From CAVZLD01 sp964522605 (GTDB taxonomy: Bacteria > Planctomycetota > Planctomycetia > Pirellulales > Pirellulaceae), in assembly GCA_964522605.1 (NCBI GenBank), contig CAZFWV010000309.1:1-8267 (forward strand): a stretch of DNA of 8,267 nucleotides, written 5' to 3'. A program made the translations under genes and the position numbers. This document shows, one piece after another, positions 5,203-8,267 of this stretch; position 1 is the stretch's first letter, and each line of letters opens with the position of its first letter. A model generated the notes under the pieces. That model did not search any database. It had not been told where the DNA came from and worked only from the letters and a program-made list of their open reading frames with translations.

Positions 5203-6531
5203 ATGCAACACCTGATGTTGACTCTCCGACTCGGTTTCTTCAGTCTGCTGATGCACAAGCTGCGCTCCGGCTTGGCCGTGTTGGGAATTTTGATCGGGAT
5301 CATGGCAGTCATCTGGCTCGTCGCCCTGGGGGAAGGCGTCAGTTATCAAGCGCAACAGCAGATTAAGGATCTGGGTGCCAGCAACGTCATCATCCGGACC
5401 GTCAAACCGCCGGAACAAGGCAGTCAGTCTGGTGGGCGGTCTCTGTTTGTCGCCTACGGCCTGCTTCGGGAAGACTACCAGCGCATCGTTTCGAATCTGC
5501 CGATGATCGAACATGCGGTGCCGATGCGCGAGATTCGCCGTGAGGTGCGTTTCGACGATCGCTACGTCGACGCCCGCGTTGTCGGGTGTACGGCTGATTA
5601 TGAGCAACTGAACCACTTGACGATGGAACGCGGTCGCTTCCTGACCGATCGTGATGGAGCGCCCCCCACGAATGTCGTGGTTCTGGGATCGCAAACGGCG
5701 AAAGCTCTGTTTCCTATCGAGGATCCGATCGGCAAATCGGTACGGATCGACAACGATTTTTATGTCGTCGTGGGGCAGACGGCAGAACGAGATCCATCGG
5801 CGGCCATCGGCGGAAGTCTGTCGGCGCAAGACTACAACCTGGATGTCTACATGCCGCTCTCGACACTTCGTGCGCGGATCGGCGACAAGGTCATCACCAG
5901 TCGCTCGGGCAGCCAGGAAGGCGAGGTCGTCGAGTTGAGCCAGATCACGGTCAGTTTGAATGATGTGGACCAGGTCGAGGAAGCGTCCGAAGTCATCCGC
6001 AGGTTAATGGAAAAGTACCATGACAAACCCGACTTCGGCGTCGTGGTCCCGAAAGAGTTGCTGCGTCAAGCGGAATTGCTGCGCATGATGTTCAACGTCT
6101 TGCTGATCCTCATTGCCGGGATCTCGCTGGTTGTCGGTGGCATCGGCATCATGAACATCATGTTGGCAACGGTGACGGAGCGGACCCGGGAAATCGGCGT
6201 TCGTCGAGCCTTGGGGGCAACACGGCGCGACATCATTCAGCAGTTCTTGGTCGAAGCGGTGGTGCTGACTTCGATTGGGGGTGCGCTCGGCGTGGGCTTG
6301 GGCTTCCTTGTCAAGCCGACGGTACCACTCCTGCTCAAGACGTTCGTGCGCCTGTTTCCGGAAATCACCGCGGCGCTACCGCAGACAATTCTGGAGTTGG
6401 AACCCAAGATCGCTCCATGGTCGGTCTTCGCCTCCTTGGCGATATCGATCGGTGTCGGCGTGCTATTCGGTCTCTATCCGGCCCGGCGCGCTGCGATGAT
6501 GGATCCGATCGAAGCCTTGCGCCATGAGTGA
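5203..6531 (+). CDS. MacB-type ABC transporter permease (FtsX family)
   Basis: A 442-aa inner-membrane permease without a fused ATPase domain. It has the four-helix layout of the MacB/LolCE permease fold: TM1 at about 24-43 after the short N-terminus, a large periplasmic domain (about 44-290, MacB_PCD type), TM2 (about 297-320), TM3 (about 353-370) and TM4 (about 407-424). The loop after TM2, TERTREIGVRRALGATRRDI (325-344), is the conserved cytoplasmic coupling segment that contacts the ATPase. The C-terminus has the classic YPARRAA..DPIEALR pattern. The stretch between TM3 and TM4 (about 371-405) seems somewhat long. In E. coli MacB the ATPase is fused to the N-terminus; split versions normally have a separate ATPase gene nearby, and none is in this window. 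No clear ribosome-binding site precedes the ATG at 5203; an ATG four codons later (5215) is an alternative. The partner adaptor is probably the product of the gene just upstream. Substrate unknown. Confidence 0.92.
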   Translation: MQHLMLTLRLGFFSLLMHKLRSGLAVLGILIGIMAVIWLVALGEGVSYQAQQQIKDLGASNVIIRTVKPPEQGSQSGGRSLFVAYGLLREDYQRIVSNLPMIEHAVPMREIRREVRFDDRYVDARVVGCTADYEQLNHLTMERGRFLTDRDGAPPTNVVVLGSQTAKALFPIEDPIGKSVRIDNDFYVVVGQTAERDPSAAIGGSLSAQDYNLDVYMPLSTLRARIGDKVITSRSGSQEGEVVELSQITVSLNDVDQVEEASEVIRRLMEKYHDKPDFGVVVPKELLRQAELLRMMFNVLLILIAGISLVVGGIGIMNIMLATVTERTREIGVRRALGATRRDIIQQFLVEAVVLTSIGGALGVGLGFLVKPTVPLLLKTFVRLFPEITAALPQTILELEPKIAPWSVFASLAISIGVGVLFGLYPARRAAMMDPIEALRHE

Positions 6532-6533
6532 TG

Positions 6534-6552
6534 CGGGACTCGCGGTGTCCCG
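6534..6552 (+). other. Hairpin just after the permease stop codon
   Basis: CGGGAC (6534-6539) and GTCCCG (6547-6552) form a 6-bp stem with a 7-nt loop starting two bases after the stop codon. No T run follows, so it is not a standard intrinsic terminator. It may stabilise the 3' end or be another short repeat. Confidence 0.45.
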
Positions 6553-6576
6553 TGAATCGCCAGTTCGGAAGTTGCA

Positions 6577-6660
6577 CGTAGCCGAATTCGTGAGAATTCG
6601 GCCGCCTTGCGCAGGGGGATTCACCGACAAAGCCCCCGAATTCTCACGAATTCGGCTACG
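6577..6660. repeat. REP-like inverted hairpin pair, family B, copy 2
   Basis: Two 25-nt arms (6577-6601 and 6636-6660) are perfect reverse complements with a 34-nt spacer that itself contains GGGGG (6614-6618) opposite CCCCC (6633-6637). Each arm holds the hairpin CCGAATTC-GTGA-GAATTCGG or its complement. The right arm is identical over 24 nt to the right unit at 2750-2773, while the spacers differ in length and sequence. It sits between the convergent permease and folC genes, where it could act as a two-way transcript end or stabiliser. Confidence 0.92.
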
Positions 6661-6740
6661 AACTGACGAAATGTGCCACTTCAAAACAGGCGCTTCGAGT
6701 TTCTGCAATTGGCTCGATAGCGGTACCGTGCACGACCGGG

Positions 6741-8162
6741 TTAATCGCGCACCGGCTGTGGCTCCGCGTTGATGATCGCCAGCATTTCGGCGGCGATGAA
6801 GAAGGAGCCGGTCAGACAGATCAGATCCTGCGGTCCGGCTTGCTGTTGCGCAGCCTGCCAGGCTTCCCGCGGAGTTGGGAATTCTCGCAGGTCGATCGTG
6901 CGACGGCTTTCTGTCGCTAAGCGGCGCGCTCTCCGAAACAATTCACGGGAAGGAACGGATCGCGGGTTACTCAAATACCGTGTGCAAATGATCTGATCAA
7001 AGTGTTGAATGAGTCGTCGCAACATCCCGGTCACGTCCTTGCCTCGAGTCGTGGCGAAGACGAGTCGCCGTGGCTGCTGAGGGAAGCTGGACCGAATGAC
7101 GTTCAGCAAAGCTTCAATCGACGCATCGTTGTGTGCGGTATCGAGCAGCACGGTGGGGTTCCAGCGCAGGACCTGGATGCGCGCGGAACTGGAGACCCGT
7201 TGCAGTCCGCTGCGGAGGTGTTCTTCTTCCAGTGCGACCCCCTGCTCGCGAAGGCAATCGCACGTTGCCAGGGCCACGGCACCGTTGGCGGCTTGGTGCA
7301 TGCCCAACAGGCCCAACGAGATTTCGGGAAGTTCCGAGTTCCGCTGCCCGTGCGCACAGCGGTAGTAATGCATCTTTGGTCGACACGATTCCGGGCGGTC
7401 GCAGATCGGCGCGACATAGGCAAAGTCAAAGTCCTCTCCCAGCTTTCGCAGGGGACTGGCGTTTTGGCGAGCGACTTCGGCAATGACTTGGGCGGGTCCC
7501 GCTTGAGTGACTCCACTGATGACCGGGGCGCTCGGCTTGATGATGCCCGCTTTTTCGCGCGCAATTGCTTCGAGTGTCGAGCCAAGTTGTCGCATGTGAT
7601 CATAACTGATGCTCGTAATCACACTGACAATAGGGTGGCACACATTCGTACTGTCCAGTCGCCCTCCGAGGCCGACCTCCAGGATCGTGTAATCGACCTG
7701 TCGTCGAGCAAAATGGAGGAAGGCGAGGGCCGTCGTGAGCTCAAAAAACGTGGGTCCCTTTCCGTCGCCCGGGGACGCATGTTGCTCGAGTTGCTGCACG
7801 GCGGGGCGGAGTAAGTCGACCAGTTCGACGAGTTCGCCGGCGGAACACGGTTGGCCGTTAATCGCCAGACGCTCCTCCACACGCAGCAAATGGGGAGACG
7901 TGTACAGCCCGGTGCGATAGCCCGCTTGCTGCAGGATCGTGCTGAGCATGGCACAGGTGGATCCCTTGCCTTTCGTCCCGGCGACGTGAATGATCCGCTG
8001 CGCATCTTGAGGGTTGCCCAGCAACTGAAGCAGACGGATCATCCGATCCAGTTTGAGTTCTGCCTTGGTGTAAGGCATCTGGATCGTGCGCTCGAAGTTC
8101 AACCGGTCGTACAGAAAGTGGACCGCATCGGCATAGCGATCGGGATTCGTCTGGTTGTCCAT
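6741..8162 (-). CDS. folC: Bifunctional folylpolyglutamate synthase/dihydrofolate synthase
   Basis: A 473-aa cytoplasmic Mur-ligase-family enzyme. FolC joins L-glutamate to dihydropteroate and then to the growing glutamate tail of reduced folates, using ATP. Visible motifs: the P-loop GTKGKGS (62-68) preceded by IIHVA; TSPHL (88-92); FFELTT (139-144); EVGLGGRLDSTN (162-173), characteristic of FolC; SYDH (186-189); REKAGIIK (202-209), whose lysine 204 corresponds to the carbamylated lysine of the family; GMHQAANGAVAL (287-298); and DTAHN (341-345) in the C-terminal domain, where GAHN or similar is usual. Length is close to or slightly above the usual 420-450 aa. The ATG at 8162 is chosen because conserved sequence begins about ten residues later (YADAVHFLYDRLNFER). 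In-frame starts at 8210 (ATG) and 8216 (TTG) would add 16 or 18 residues; no site has a strong ribosome-binding site. It ends convergently with the permease, 209 bp away. Whether it is truly bifunctional or only polyglutamylating cannot be told from sequence alone. Confidence 0.95.
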   Translation of the reverse strand: MDNQTNPDRYADAVHFLYDRLNFERTIQMPYTKAELKLDRMIRLLQLLGNPQDAQRIIHVAGTKGKGSTCAMLSTILQQAGYRTGLYTSPHLLRVEERLAINGQPCSAGELVELVDLLRPAVQQLEQHASPGDGKGPTFFELTTALAFLHFARRQVDYTILEVGLGGRLDSTNVCHPIVSVITSISYDHMRQLGSTLEAIAREKAGIIKPSAPVISGVTQAGPAQVIAEVARQNASPLRKLGEDFDFAYVAPICDRPESCRPKMHYYRCAHGQRNSELPEISLGLLGMHQAANGAVALATCDCLREQGVALEEEHLRSGLQRVSSSARIQVLRWNPTVLLDTAHNDASIEALLNVIRSSFPQQPRRLVFATTRGKDVTGMLRRLIQHFDQIICTRYLSNPRSVPSRELFRRARRLATESRRTIDLREFPTPREAWQAAQQQAGPQDLICLTGSFFIAAEMLAIINAEPQPVRD

Positions 8163-8234
8163 CTGTCGCCACTTGATGCCCCAACCATCTGAAGCAAGAT
8201 CGCCGACCATTCTCAAGGCGTCGGCGACGTCGTC

Positions 8235-8267
8235 TCAGATGCCGAAGGTGGTGTGGCCTCCGCCGGT
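8235..8267 (-). CDS. Possible 3' end of an upstream minus-strand gene
   Basis: On the minus strand the last 33 bases read as an open frame, TGGGHTTFGI followed by TGA (stop at 8237-8235). If real, this gene would lie 72 bp upstream of the chosen folC start (24 bp from the ATG at 8210) and could be cotranscribed with it. Ten residues are too few to recognise a family, and an open frame this short may be chance. Confidence 0.25.
   Translation of the reverse strand, partial: TGGGHTTFGI

Noticed and set aside
6534..6660. Intrinsic terminator between permease and folC
   Set aside because: The hairpins are strong but no T run follows on either strand, so they are called repeats or hairpins only.
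7002..7814. 270-codon plus-strand frame opposite folC
   Set aside because: Antisense shadow of folC, whose minus-strand frame carries the family motifs.

Overview
The window looks like a chromosomal fragment of a planctomycete, probably from the Pirellulaceae or a related group. The evidence is a surface protein combining LamG-like domains, dockerin-like calcium loops and a PEP-CTERM tail, moderately high GC, long gene gaps full of short palindromic repeats, and a FolC of the type I associate with planctomycetes. The taxonomic assignment is an inference from gene style; no rRNA or marker alignment was possible.

Layout. Positions 1-283 are almost entirely repetitive: three heptamer arrays surround a 133-bp element with imperfect inverted ends and a large nested palindrome. 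A plausible sigma70-type promoter (312-340) and a 200-nt leader precede a secreted 666-aa LamG/dockerin/PEP-CTERM protein (548-2548), which ends at a good intrinsic terminator (2580-2618). A repeat-rich gap (2619-3116) leads to a 637-aa MacA/HlyD-type membrane-fusion adaptor (3117-5030), which carries an unusual pair of EF-hands and a collagen-like Gly-Pro tail. After 172 bp, most of it filled by a second 133-bp element, comes a 442-aa MacB-type ABC permease (5203-6531). A REP-like island (6577-6660) lies between it and a convergent folC gene (6741-8162, minus strand). The last 33 bases may be the 3' end of another minus-strand gene.

How the genes relate. Adaptor and permease should form the envelope part of a MacAB-like export machine, but no ATPase gene is present, so the motor must be encoded elsewhere or beyond the window. 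The LamG protein is probably exported and sorted by an exosortase system. FolC is cytoplasmic folate metabolism and unrelated to its neighbours.

The most unusual content is non-coding. Two elements (86-218 and 5028-5160) have the same length and similar ends that align at one constant offset, but completely different palindromic cores. Two copies of another palindromic pair (2709-2773 and 6577-6660) bracket the adaptor/permease genes and show paired, compensatory base changes. Together they suggest MITE- or REP-type repeat families whose hairpin structure is kept while the sequence changes.
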